A stretch of 64,000 bases of DNA from VRUE01 sp036376915 (GTDB lineage: Bacteria; Actinomycetota; Thermoleophilia; Solirubrobacterales; 70-9): the NCBI GenBank assembly GCA_036376915.1, contig DASUZK010000059.1:106314-170313 (forward strand). Direction: 5' to 3'. The translations under genes and the position numbers were made by a program. This document shows, in pieces, positions 31,303 through 39,326 of the stretch. A model generated the notes under the pieces. The model was not told the origin of the DNA. It saw only the letters and a program-made list of their open reading frames with translations, and searched no databases. Each line of letters starts with the position of its first letter. Position 1 is the first letter of the stretch.

Positions 31303-33897
31303 CTAACCCGCGATCTCCTCGTTTAGGACCGCCCAGGCGAATTTCTCGTCGGTAACGAACGTCGAGACGAGGTCGGCTTTCAGCGCCGCCCAGGCGGCCC
31401 GTTGGCGCACGTCCCGGTAATCGGCTCCGTTTACCAGGACCACCTCGGCGCCGCCTTCCTTCAGCTTCTGAACCTGCTCCATCGAGATTCCGAGGTGGGT
31501 GTAGGAATCGTGCGTGCGCTCTTCGACGCCGTCGTCGGCGTCCTCGAGATAGAAGGTGCCGATCGCGCAGATGCATCCCTCGTAGTCATCCGCCAGGTCT
31601 TTCGGGAGGCCGGTCGCCAGCATCACCGGCCCCTCCTTTGCGTCCTTCGGCCGCTCGAGCAGCGGCGCGGCGCAGATCAGGAGCACGTCGAGCTTCTCCC
31701 AGTCTTCGTTCGGAACCGCGTCGCGCGGGTCCTCCTCGCCCTTGAGGGCGTTGAGGGCGAAGGCGGGAGCCGGATGCGGAACCGAGTCGCCGCCGAGGAT
31801 CTTCACGGCCCGGTCGACCAGGGAGTGAGACTCGATCGAGCGCCGCTGTGCGCCGATCACGCCGACCGCGGGCACCACGCGCAGCTCTTCAGGGTCGAAC
31901 GGGGGAAGGTGCTTTTCGGCGAGGGGGGGCCAGTCCCCCGCTGAGATCGCGTGGTCGCGGGACCGGTGGAGCTTGGTCGCCTCTGGCGTCTCGTCGACGA
32001 AGCGGCGGAGACCGATCGCTCCCATCAGGCCGTTCCGGTCGCGGGCCTCCGGCAGCTCGCCGATCACATCTCCGATCGCTCCGCCCCAGGGGATCCCGAG
32101 CCGGACCGGTTCGCGGCCCTCGCGCTCGCGGGAGGCGGTCGCCAGGACGCCGAGCACGTGCGTCGCCGCGGTCGACGCGATCCGCCGCCAAGTTCGCTTC
32201 CGGTCGGCGTCTTTGACTTTCCGTCGCCCTTTCGCTTTGCGGTCGGGCTGCGCGTCGGGCTCGACGAGGACCAGCTCGACGTCGAAGACGCGGCGGTAAG
32301 CCTCGGCCAGAGTCATCGCGCAGGCGCCGCTGTCCTCGCCGGCGCAGAGCGCGAGGTTCTGTGCCCAGCGACCCGCGGAGCGCTCGTCGTAGAGAAGCAG
32401 GCAGTCGCCGCCGGCGAGCTGGGCGGCGCGATCCAGAACCTGGATCTCCATGTCCTGGTCACCCGGCGTCTCCGCGTCCTCGAGGAAGAGGACGGTGTCG
32501 CATTCGTCGTCCAGGACCCTGCGCGCAAGCTGGATCACGCCCCCCTCGCGTCCGCGCGTCAGCTGGGTCACCCAGCCGGCGCTGCCCGGGCCGCTCGGGC
32601 GCCGCTGCTCTCTCCACTCCTTGGCCTTCTCCTCGATGCGTTCCTCGACTTCCTCGCGGTCTTCTTCTTTGACGTCGTAGAGGATGTCGCTCGCGTACTC
32701 CTCGTCCTCGATCGAGCCCCCGTTGAGGAGGTGACCGGTGACCTGCGTCGACCAGCGCTCGGGGAAGTAATCGGTGAGCAGCGCGGCGTGTTCGTCGACG
32801 AGGTCCATGATCGCGCGCTTGTGACGGTCGTGAGCGGCAAGCGCGAGGACGCCGGGGTGTTCCGCCAGGTCGCTCCCCTCACCGAATCCACCCGGCGGCG
32901 GTGCGACCAGGAGCTCGCGCGCCTCACCGCTCCCTTTACCTTCGGAAGCCCGCCTGGCCCACTCGAGTCGGAACCACCGTGCCGCCCCCTGGTACGTGGT
33001 CGAGAACGGGGTCCGGTTGAGGATGCACTGCCGCTTGATCGAGGCGGTTGCGGGATAGAGCGAGCTGTTGTCGTGTGGGTCGACCAGGTACACCACGTGA
33101 CAGGAAGACTCAGACTCCGCCGCCGCGACGACCGCCTCGGTCGCGTACAGCAACCCGCCGTAGAAGCCAGCCGGTAGCGCGACGAAATCCTCATAGTCAT
33201 GCAAGAGGCCGGCGCGCCAGATCTCACGGTGAGAGCCTTCCAGTGAGTAGATGAAGGTCTCGGTCGTCCGCCAGTACCGTTCGAACTCCCGCACCAGCTT
33301 CACCAGCCCGCTGGTCGGGCCCCGTCGCTTTGCGTTGGCCGCGACCAGGATCAGGACGTCCTGCTTGGGTTTTGGTTTGCGACCCGCGCTGGGCCATGAT
33401 GCATCCTCCCGCCGTGACCTCCGCGGGGGGCGCTGGCGGCGCATCGGCGCCGGCGCATCGGCGCGCTCGCCCAGGAGCCGCCGGGCGAGCTCCCTGTAGA
33501 TCTCAGGTTCGCAGTGCTGCTTGACGCTGGCGGGGCTTTTGATCGGGTTGCCGTGGGAGGTTTTCCACTTTTTGCGGATGTGGTTCTGGCGCTCCTGCAG
33601 TTGCGTGCCTTCCCACCTCTCTTCGAGTTTCAGGTACGCGGTCCAGGCATATGCCAGGCAGCGGTCGTTTTCAGGCGGGTTGACGCTCTCCTCTTCCCCG
33701 ACTTCCTCGGTGATTCGTGTCAGCTCCTCGCGCAGCCTTTCGACGTCGCTGTGTCCGCCGGACAGCCCCAGCAGGTTCGCCAGCCTCTCTTGGCCTGAGA
33801 AGTCGCCGAAGTCGTTGGGTCGATCCCAACGGAGACTCCACAGTAAGCGCAGCTCGCGGGCGAGCTGCTCGATGGCTTCGTTTGCCCCTCCCACCAT
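31303..33897 (-). CDS. Large multidomain protein: two MGS-like modules and a SorC-like sugar-binding domain, 864 aa
   Basis: I do not know a named family. Residues 1-150 are helical and charged. About 180-312 (LILVAANAKRRG, LPAGFYGGLLYATEAV, VVYLVDPHDN, NRTPFSTTYQGAARWF) and about 350-510 (LALAAHDRHKRAIMDLVDEH, REGGVIQLARRVLDD, VLFLEDAETP) each follow the methylglyoxal synthase order, with the AHDxxK lysine region, the GG loop and a DP-like loop. The catalytic Asp after GG is replaced by Leu or Val, so catalysis is doubtful. About 560-864 looks like a SorC/DeoR phosphosugar-binding domain (LGIPWGGAIGDVI, HLGISMEQVQKLKEGGAEVV, LVSTFVTDEKFAWAVL). A metabolite sensor is inferred. ATG at 33897; the methyltransferase follows. 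Confidence 0.6.
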   Translation of the reverse strand: MVGGANEAIEQLARELRLLWSLRWDRPNDFGDFSGQERLANLLGLSGGHSDVERLREELTRITEEVGEEESVNPPENDRCLAYAWTAYLKLEERWEGTQLQERQNHIRKKWKTSHGNPIKSPASVKQHCEPEIYRELARRLLGERADAPAPMRRQRPPRRSRREDASWPSAGRKPKPKQDVLILVAANAKRRGPTSGLVKLVREFERYWRTTETFIYSLEGSHREIWRAGLLHDYEDFVALPAGFYGGLLYATEAVVAAAESESSCHVVYLVDPHDNSSLYPATASIKRQCILNRTPFSTTYQGAARWFRLEWARRASEGKGSGEARELLVAPPPGGFGEGSDLAEHPGVLALAAHDRHKRAIMDLVDEHAALLTDYFPERWSTQVTGHLLNGGSIEDEEYASDILYDVKEEDREEVEERIEEKAKEWREQRRPSGPGSAGWVTQLTRGREGGVIQLARRVLDDECDTVLFLEDAETPGDQDMEIQVLDRAAQLAGGDCLLLYDERSAGRWAQNLALCAGEDSGACAMTLAEAYRRVFDVELVLVEPDAQPDRKAKGRRKVKDADRKRTWRRIASTAATHVLGVLATASREREGREPVRLGIPWGGAIGDVIGELPEARDRNGLMGAIGLRRFVDETPEATKLHRSRDHAISAGDWPPLAEKHLPPFDPEELRVVPAVGVIGAQRRSIESHSLVDRAVKILGGDSVPHPAPAFALNALKGEEDPRDAVPNEDWEKLDVLLICAAPLLERPKDAKEGPVMLATGLPKDLADDYEGCICAIGTFYLEDADDGVEERTHDSYTHLGISMEQVQKLKEGGAEVVLVNGADYRDVRQRAAWAALKADLVSTFVTDEKFAWAVLNEEIAG

Positions 33898-34074
33898 CGC
33901 CAGTCTTTCAAATCACGGAGAACTTTCACATTGTTCACCGCACATACACCGTTATACCCCGCGCGCGCTTGTACGCCAGCCTCCCAAGAGGTAGTTAGTA
34001 GATGTCAGTTGAGGGAGACGGGGCCGGGGTTGCTCACTGGTCCGAGGGCCAAACGGAAGTAGGAGGGTGAAGTG

Positions 34075-35403
34075 ATGTCCGATCAAGTCAACCGCCAAGA
34101 CGAAAATGGGATCGAGGATCTGCGGGTGGGACACGAGACGCCCGGGGAGTTTGCCCGCTTGATGGACGAGAGGGCCGCCAAAGACGGCCCCGCCGGGGTC
34201 GCCGACGAGCTGACGATCGACGACGGCGCTCCGCCCGGTGAGATGGCGAAGCAGGCGGCGCAGGTCCGTGCCGGCGTCCTCAAGGGCGAGATGGGGAAGG
34301 AGAGGGTTCCGCACGAGCGCAAGGTCGCGGAAGGCCCGAGCCGGGTGCGTCAGAAGCTGACCGGGGTGGCGCTGCAGGCCGGCTCGATCAAGGAGGCGCA
34401 GGAACGTCTGCGCGAATGCCGCATCGACATTCCCTTCCTCTCGGAAGCGCGCGACAAGATCGAAGCCGCGATCGCCGCGATCCCCTTCTACCGTCGCGGC
34501 CTGGTCTCGGTGTGGACGGTGATCGCCGTGCTGGCGGCGGTCGGCCTCTTCGACGGCGCCGTGTCGAAGAGCGCGCTCGATCAGACCGCGCTCGACACGC
34601 CCTCGATATGGCTCACCGCGGGCGGGATCGCCGTGATCTTCGCCGGGATCAACGAGGCGTTCGGGTTGCTGCTCGCCGTGATCATGCGCCGGGCCGGGCG
34701 CCGCCGCCTCTGGTTGGTGGCCGGGGTTTTGACGCTGGGCGCGATCGGCCTCTTCGTCTCGATCGGGATGCTGGGCTGGTTCCGTCATGAAGTGGCGGTC
34801 TCCCAGAACCAGAGCCTCAGCGCCATCGCCGCGGGCCGCGGCGGGGGGTTCGACTTCATCATCGACCCCCTCTTCCTGGCGCCTTTGCAGGGGGCAGGTT
34901 GCATCGGCGCGATGGCTGTCGTCGCCCTGCACGCACTGTCTTCAGACTGGCGGGCGCTGAACCGGCGGCTGCAGGAGGCCACGAAGGAGATCGCGCGGAA
35001 CGAGGCTGACATCCTCGGCATCGAACGGGAGATCGCCGCCGCGCAGGCGGCGGGTCGCCTGAGCTACTCGCAGGCCTTTGACGCCCAGGCCGACGCCGAG
35101 GCAGCGGCAGCGGAGGTCGCCTCCAGCAAGGAGCGGGAGGAGGCTTTGGTCGCGACCGAGATTGCCTTCGGGGCGGAGATGGACGCCCGCTACCAGGGCG
35201 AGCGGAACTCCCAAAAGCAGACCTACGACAACGGCAAGGTGCGCCGCGCGGCCCGGCCGACCGAGTTCGGGAGAAGGAGCAGCAGCCGCACTCCCGACGC
35301 CTGGGACGTCGAGATGGAGATCGACGAGCCGCAGAAGAACGGCAACGGCCACAAGGAGGACGTGGACCCGGAGGAGCTGTTCTTCGACGTGAGGGGCTTC
35401 TGA
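34075..35403 (+). CDS. Membrane protein with C-terminal coiled coil, 442 aa, unknown function
   Basis: Residues 1-130 are polar and helical. Four membrane segments follow (GLVSVWTVIAVLAAVGLFDG, IWLTAGGIAVIFAGINEAFG, LWLVAGVLTLGAIGLFVSIG and LQGAGCIGAMAVVALHAL). Next is an Ala/Glu-rich coiled coil (RLQEATKEIARNEADILGIE onward) and an acidic tail. AGGAGGG precedes ATG 34075, which I prefer over GTG 34072. Its TGA overlaps the ATG of the von Willebrand lipoprotein gene, so the two products likely act together at the membrane. Confidence 0.7.
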   Translation: MSDQVNRQDENGIEDLRVGHETPGEFARLMDERAAKDGPAGVADELTIDDGAPPGEMAKQAAQVRAGVLKGEMGKERVPHERKVAEGPSRVRQKLTGVALQAGSIKEAQERLRECRIDIPFLSEARDKIEAAIAAIPFYRRGLVSVWTVIAVLAAVGLFDGAVSKSALDQTALDTPSIWLTAGGIAVIFAGINEAFGLLLAVIMRRAGRRRLWLVAGVLTLGAIGLFVSIGMLGWFRHEVAVSQNQSLSAIAAGRGGGFDFIIDPLFLAPLQGAGCIGAMAVVALHALSSDWRALNRRLQEATKEIARNEADILGIEREIAAAQAAGRLSYSQAFDAQADAEAAAAEVASSKEREEALVATEIAFGAEMDARYQGERNSQKQTYDNGKVRRAARPTEFGRRSSSRTPDAWDVEMEIDEPQKNGNGHKEDVDPEELFFDVRGF

Positions 35404-36164
35404 TGCGCGCCCGCGTCGTTGCCCCGATCCTCCTCGCGATCGCCGCCGTCGCCGTCTCGGCCCTGCTGGTCGGGTGCGGCGGCGACGAGGACGCGGGGGC
35501 GCAGGGAGGCGGCCCGGTCGCGGTGGGTGCGAGCGAGTCCCGCCCCCTGGACCTGCTCCTCGGCGACTGTTCGCACAGCTTCCGCCGCGAGAGCTTGCAG
35601 ATGGTGCCGGAGATGGTCACGGTCGCGCTCGACAGCGCCGACCGGCAGCGTGAGCTCTGGGCTGCCTGCTTCGCCGGCTCGCCGCTGCGGAACTTGGTCT
35701 GGAAGCCGACGATCGACTTCGGTGACCTGCCCGGTCCCCTGGCTCGCAACCCGCGCCTGGCCGGTCGCTTCAACGCGGCCCGGGCGCTCGGCCTGAAGGG
35801 CGAATTCGAACGGATCATTCGCGATACCCCACGCGGCGCTCCTGGCTCGGGCCAGCTCGAGGTGCTGGAGCTGGCCAGCCAGACGCCGGGGGTCGGCCGC
35901 GTCTTCCTCTTCACCGACGCGCGGATCCTCGAGCCCGAAGGCATCCTGCTGGGCAACGCGAGCCGGGCCGAAGTCGAGCGGGCGGCCGATCACTGGGCGC
36001 CCCGGATGCGCGGCCTCGCCGGAGTAGAGCTGGTCTTCGTCGGCGGCGGCTTGGGGGCTCCGTCGTCCCGTGGCGTGCGCAACGCCCGGGCGCTGTTCCG
36101 CGGGCTCGCGCAGCGGGTCGAGGCCTCGTTCGCCTGGGGCCGCGGCCTGCCGCTCGAATTCTGA
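35403..36164 (+). CDS. Lipoprotein with von Willebrand A-like domain, 253 aa
   Basis: A lipoprotein signal ends LLVGC (Cys about 24). LLLGDCSHSF (about 50-59) fits the DxSxS MIDAS metal motif of vWA domains, and VGRVFLFTDARI is the matching beta-strand plus TD. A third MIDAS threonine is not clear. It starts inside the stop codon of the membrane coiled-coil gene. An extracytoplasmic adhesive or sensor partner of that protein is inferred; I know no named family. Confidence 0.6.
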   Translation: MRARVVAPILLAIAAVAVSALLVGCGGDEDAGAQGGGPVAVGASESRPLDLLLGDCSHSFRRESLQMVPEMVTVALDSADRQRELWAACFAGSPLRNLVWKPTIDFGDLPGPLARNPRLAGRFNAARALGLKGEFERIIRDTPRGAPGSGQLEVLELASQTPGVGRVFLFTDARILEPEGILLGNASRAEVERAADHWAPRMRGLAGVELVFVGGGLGAPSSRGVRNARALFRGLAQRVEASFAWGRGLPLEF

Positions 36165-36214
36165 GCGCCAGCCTTCAGGAGGCCCGGATGAACACGTCGT
36201 GAGGGAGCTAACAG

Positions 36215-36565
36215 CTAGGCGGAGCAGACATTCATGCGGAACCAGATCCGTTTCTCGCACTTGTCTGCGCCCCACTCCTCGACCAAGCCTTCGAGGATCC
36301 GGAGGACGAGGGCGCTCTCTTGTCGGCCAACCGCGCGGATTCCGGCGCCGTCGTCATGGACGGTCCCTTCGAGACGCCTTTCCTCGACATGCAAGGACAC
36401 CTCAATCGGCTTACGGGCGCCATTGGCGACGCTCATCCCGACCAGCTCGCTGACCACGGTCCTGAGGTCGGAGAGCGAGCGCCCGTCGATGTCGTTCGCG
36501 AGTGAGGAAAGTCCTCGCCGAGCTTGACTCGGCGCCTCGATGGTTGGAAAAACCTGTAGACGCAC
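36215..36565 (-). CDS. RsbW/SpoIIAB-like histidine-kinase-type ATPase, 116 aa
   Basis: A lone HATPase_c domain: DLRTVVSELVGMSVANGA is the N box (with Glu but a weak Asn), EGTVHDDGAGIRAVG the G1 box, and LVLRILEGLVEEWGADKC the C-terminal part. Such proteins bind ATP and hold sigma factors or phosphorylate STAS proteins. GTG at 36565 begins at the first strand; an in-frame start at 36631 would add 22 residues. No sigma or STAS gene adjoins it; the SpoIIE-type phosphatase at 12.5 kb is a possible functional counterpart. Confidence 0.7.
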   Translation of the reverse strand: MRLQVFPTIEAPSQARRGLSSLANDIDGRSLSDLRTVVSELVGMSVANGARKPIEVSLHVEERRLEGTVHDDGAGIRAVGRQESALVLRILEGLVEEWGADKCEKRIWFRMNVCSA

Positions 36566-36770
36566 GCTTTTGTAGTACCCGACTACGTCCGCGGGAACCG
36601 GCCGATTCGGCAGCCAGATACCGCGCGGCACCGAGATGGTTCTGCACGCGATCCTCGATCACGTCGTCGACGGTTGCGAAGAAGCAGCGCAAGGCGTCGA
36701 CATCGATAGCCAGCAGGTATACGCCAGGTCTTCTCGGAGGAGCGCAACAACCGGCGAAGCGCATCTACAA
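36566..36770. other. Non-coding stretch left of the integrated element
   Basis: About 200 bp between the anti-sigma-like gene and the tRNA-derived repeat. Short open frames exist on both strands but I recognise no protein, RNA or regulatory element in them. Confidence 0.4.
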
Positions 36771-36817
36771 GATGGAGCTAGGCGGATTCGAACCGCCGAC
36801 CTCCTGGGTGCGATCCA
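36771..36817. repeat. Distal att repeat (tRNA-Ala 3' fragment)
   Basis: Exact 47-bp copy of 41161-41207. It contains the T-arm (GGTTCGAATCC on the minus strand), part of the anticodon arm and the acceptor 3' strand, then diverges. The 5' half of a tRNA is absent, so this copy is not a functional tRNA gene. Confidence 0.85.
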
Positions 36818-36940
36818 ACGGGGCGAAATCGGAGCGGTAGCATCAAAAGTCCGCGATTAGCAGGGACTTAGCCGTACTCCGCAACCCCTCGGCGCGCCGG
36901 CATTTCGCAGCGGATACGCAGGGATATGCGGCGATATGCA

Positions 36941-36998
36941 GGGAGTCGGGCACTCCTGGCGAGAAGTGCCCGAAATTTGCGCAGGGCGGTTGGAAACG
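36941..36998. repeat. Hairpin repeat, copy 1
   Basis: GGGCACT and AGTGCCC form a stem (36948-36970), followed by CGAAAT, GCGCAG and GGTTGGAA. Related sequence recurs at 38224-38279 and 41070-41120, in the same orientation, between the functional modules of the element. Confidence 0.5.
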
Positions 36999-37044
36999 GC
37001 ACCGGCCTTTCAATGTCGCATATACATATAGCTATGCTTTATCT

Positions 37045-37653
37045 ATGTCTGACACTCAGGCTCCAGATGCGATCGCGCTGAACCAAGTCTCCTACGGACA
37101 GGACGGCTACTTCACGACCCAGCAGGCGCGCGAAGCCGGCTTCAGCCCGCAGCTGCTCGCCCACCATGTTCGCTCCGGGCGCTACGAGCACATTCGTCGC
37201 GGCCTGTACAGGCTGCGCGGCTATCCGGGTTCGAGCCATGAGGAGGTGCGTGAGAAGTGGCTTTCGGTCGGTGCCGAGCGAGCCGCCGTCTCCCACGAGA
37301 GTGCGCTCGACCTTCACGAACTCTCGGATGTGATCCCGAACAGCGTGCATCTCCTGGTCGATCGCGACGATCGTGGGATCAGGCGGCTTCAGGGCGTGAC
37401 CCTGCACACGACGAAGGCCCTCGAGTCGTCCGAAGTCGTGTCCCGCCTAGGCATCCGCGTCACCGACCCGGTGCGGTCGATCCTCGACGCGGCCGGCGCC
37501 GGAACGGCCCCCGAGCAGATCGGTATGGCCGTCCGCCAGGCCCTGCCCGAAGGTCTAGTGACCCGTCGCTCGCTTCTCGCCGAAGCCGATCGGCGTGGCG
37601 GTCGCATCGCCGAGCTCGTCCGCCGCTTTGCCGAGGAGGATGACCGCTCGTGA
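37045..37653 (+). CDS. AbiEi-family antitoxin / winged-helix protein, 202 aa
   Basis: The N-terminal domain reads DGYFTTQQAREAGFSPQLLA...GRYEHIRRGLYRLRGYP, the AbiEi-type winged helix that represses its own promoter (motif positions about 20-60). SHESALDLHEL and RVTDPVRSILDAAGAG are the C-terminal family motifs. AbiEi normally pairs with AbiEii, a nucleotidyltransferase toxin. The next ORF begins inside this gene with an AbiEii-like start but does not continue. An AT-rich promoter region (CATATACATATAGCTATGC) lies just upstream. Confidence 0.85.
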   Translation: MSDTQAPDAIALNQVSYGQDGYFTTQQAREAGFSPQLLAHHVRSGRYEHIRRGLYRLRGYPGSSHEEVREKWLSVGAERAAVSHESALDLHELSDVIPNSVHLLVDRDDRGIRRLQGVTLHTTKALESSEVVSRLGIRVTDPVRSILDAAGAGTAPEQIGMAVRQALPEGLVTRRSLLAEADRRGGRIAELVRRFAEEDDRS

Positions 37654-38071
37654 GATACGAACGGCAGAGGCGCTCCGCACCGCGCTCGAGCAGCGACTGA
37701 GGAATGAGGCCGAGGCGAGCGGCTCGGATTCCTGGCTCCGATCGACCAGGATGGGCGGAGGCAATTCTCCCCTGCTTGAAGAAGGATGGCTACCCTGGTT
37801 CGCGCTGATGACGAGACAGGCGAAGACACTCAAGACGAGATCTCGCTCCTTGATCACGCCGCAGATCGCGGACGATCTGGCCGCAGAGGCCGAGCGCGGC
37901 TATGACCTTGGGGGCGCGAAGCGGCGTCGAATCGGGCATGCCGAGCCAAAGGCCAGCCACGAGCGCCGAACTGCCGCCGGACTCGATTTGGCGTCCTGTG
38001 ATGACGAGGATCTGAGCGACGATGATCGACGCGCCATCCAGGCGGCGAAACAGGAGGCCGCTGTGTCGTGA
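37640..38071 (+). pseudogene. Decayed AbiEii-like toxin joined to another antitoxin remnant
   Basis: ATG at 37640 overlaps the antitoxin's 3' end by 14 bp, as in AbiE operons. The first 25 codons (TAREIRTAEALRTALEQRLR) look like the AbiEii N-terminus, but the nucleotidyltransferase core (G-S/G-x-D motifs) is missing. Further on, ITPQIADDLAAEAERGYDLG and AKRRRIG resemble the N-terminus of a small ribbon-helix-helix-type antitoxin, then this too departs from the pattern. I read it as a composite of fragments. An intact unknown protein cannot be excluded. Confidence 0.5.
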
Positions 38072-38223
38072 CAGGGGACCGCGCGAGATATCGACTGAGC
38101 TGTGCGTTGGATCGCCCAAGGCGGGGTAAGCCCTGGGATTGAGCTGTATGACGCGGATCAGGCGAGGATCGCGGCATCTCGACAGCCCAGCGCGCGGACC
38201 TCAGGCAGGTGGGCAATGAGCGA

Positions 38224-38279
38224 ATGCAGGGAGTCGGGCATTCTGAGGGAGAAGTTCCGAAAAGGTGAGGGTGGTTGAA
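38224..38279. repeat. Hairpin repeat, copy 2
   Basis: Begins with the same ATGCAGGGAGTCGGGCA as copy 1 and continues with GAGAAGTtCCGAAA and GTGGTTGAA at the same spacing; the stem is degenerate here. It separates the AbiE module from the restriction-modification gene. The remaining sequence 38072-38223 shows no gene. Confidence 0.45.
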
Positions 38280-38339
38280 GCGCGCAGTTCACTTCCCGGG
38301 AAGCCTGTGCGCCCTACGTTGAGAAGCGTCGGTCCCCAG

Positions 38340-39323
38340 TTACTCAACGTCCTCGGACGCCGTAGAAGTAACATCTGGTCCACTCGCGGCTTCTTCGGCC
38401 TCCTCCTCAGTTGCGGCCGCACTGGCCAGAAAGACGTGATGATGCTCGTCTTGAGTGAGGTATGCGAGGAATTGCTCGCGCAACGCTGCGGTACCTTCAT
38501 AGTATCTTCTGAATGGTTCGGCGGCCGCGTCTCTTTGGGCGCGATCTGGCGCCATAGGGATACTGATCTCGCGGTAGCGCTGACCCGTATCCTCACGATT
38601 CGTCTGCATGAAGACAATGCGTTGCCATTGACGGCGAACGGCCTTCAGGGACATTGCCCACAGTAGGTAGAACGGATCAAAGTCTGCCTCTGGTCCCGGG
38701 CGAATAACCAGCATCTCCTTAGTGAGGACTACTCGCTCCTGGCCTGGCATCAGGACAGCGATATCACCAATGTTCTTACTGGTTCGAGCTGGCGTGATCA
38801 GGTCAAATGGCTTCAAGCCAGACTCCGAGCCCTTCCAATAGCGGCGAGCGACGACCTCAGACACCCTGTTGGTCGGGTTAATATTCACCTGGCCGGCACG
38901 CAAGTCGGACACCTTGATATAGGGAACGCTGCCAGTCCTAACATCCGCCGAGGGACTCCCATGGCCTCCGGTGATGCTCAGCCTTTTGCTATCGATCAGA
39001 TCGCCAAGCGTGACAGTTCCGAAGGTTGGCCAGGTGTTTCTGAGCTCATCTTCATAGCTCTCAATAGTGCGTTGGTCGTAGTAGACGGGGACCGCAATTC
39101 CCGTTTCTTCGATGGTGGCAGCGTCGACCCACTGAACACTGTCACTTTCATTGCCGGTGATGATCGCGTCGACATCAGCTGCCAAGCGATCGTTTATCTC
39201 GCCGGTGCGTTTCCCGGACGACGGGTCGATGACATATAGCTCCTCGCCGTCCTTATTGATGCCAACGGTTGGCGCATAGGAGACAACCACTTGGTCCTTC
39301 CTAAACCATGAGGGACGGTGCAC
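38340..39323 (-). CDS. C-terminal part of the RM protein: specificity (S-type) domain, 327 aa
   Basis: The first 90 residues (QVVVSYAPTVGINKDGEELY, then VIDPSSGKRTGEI) look like the end of an N6-adenine methylase, and the rest (FGTVTLGDLIDSKRLSITGG, PYIKVSDLRAGQVN, GLKPFDLITPARTSKNIGDI) is a type I-like target recognition domain. It is in the same frame as the upstream methylase, with only TGA at 39327-39329 and one codon between; GTG at 39323 is the first possible restart. It may be translated by reinitiation or be part of a broken gene. Confidence 0.7.
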   Translation of the reverse strand: MHRPSWFRKDQVVVSYAPTVGINKDGEELYVIDPSSGKRTGEINDRLAADVDAIITGNESDSVQWVDAATIEETGIAVPVYYDQRTIESYEDELRNTWPTFGTVTLGDLIDSKRLSITGGHGSPSADVRTGSVPYIKVSDLRAGQVNINPTNRVSEVVARRYWKGSESGLKPFDLITPARTSKNIGDIAVLMPGQERVVLTKEMLVIRPGPEADFDPFYLLWAMSLKAVRRQWQRIVFMQTNREDTGQRYREISIPMAPDRAQRDAAAEPFRRYYEGTAALREQFLAYLTQDEHHHVFLASAAATEEEAEEAASGPDVTSTASEDVE

Positions 39324-39326
39324 CGT

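Noticed and set aside
31303..33897. An active methylglyoxal synthase producing a toxic metabolite
   Set aside because: Both modules lack the catalytic Asp after the GG loop, so catalysis is unlikely; a ligand-binding role is preferred.
33720..33938. A minus-strand ORF starting MNNVKVLRDLKDWRW upstream of the MGS/SorC-like gene
   Set aside because: It overlaps the large gene out of frame, turns Ser/Cys-rich and has no ribosome-binding site.
36771..36830. A second tRNA-Ala gene
   Set aside because: Only the 3' 45 nt match; the D arm and the 5' acceptor strand are absent, so it is a repeat left by integration.
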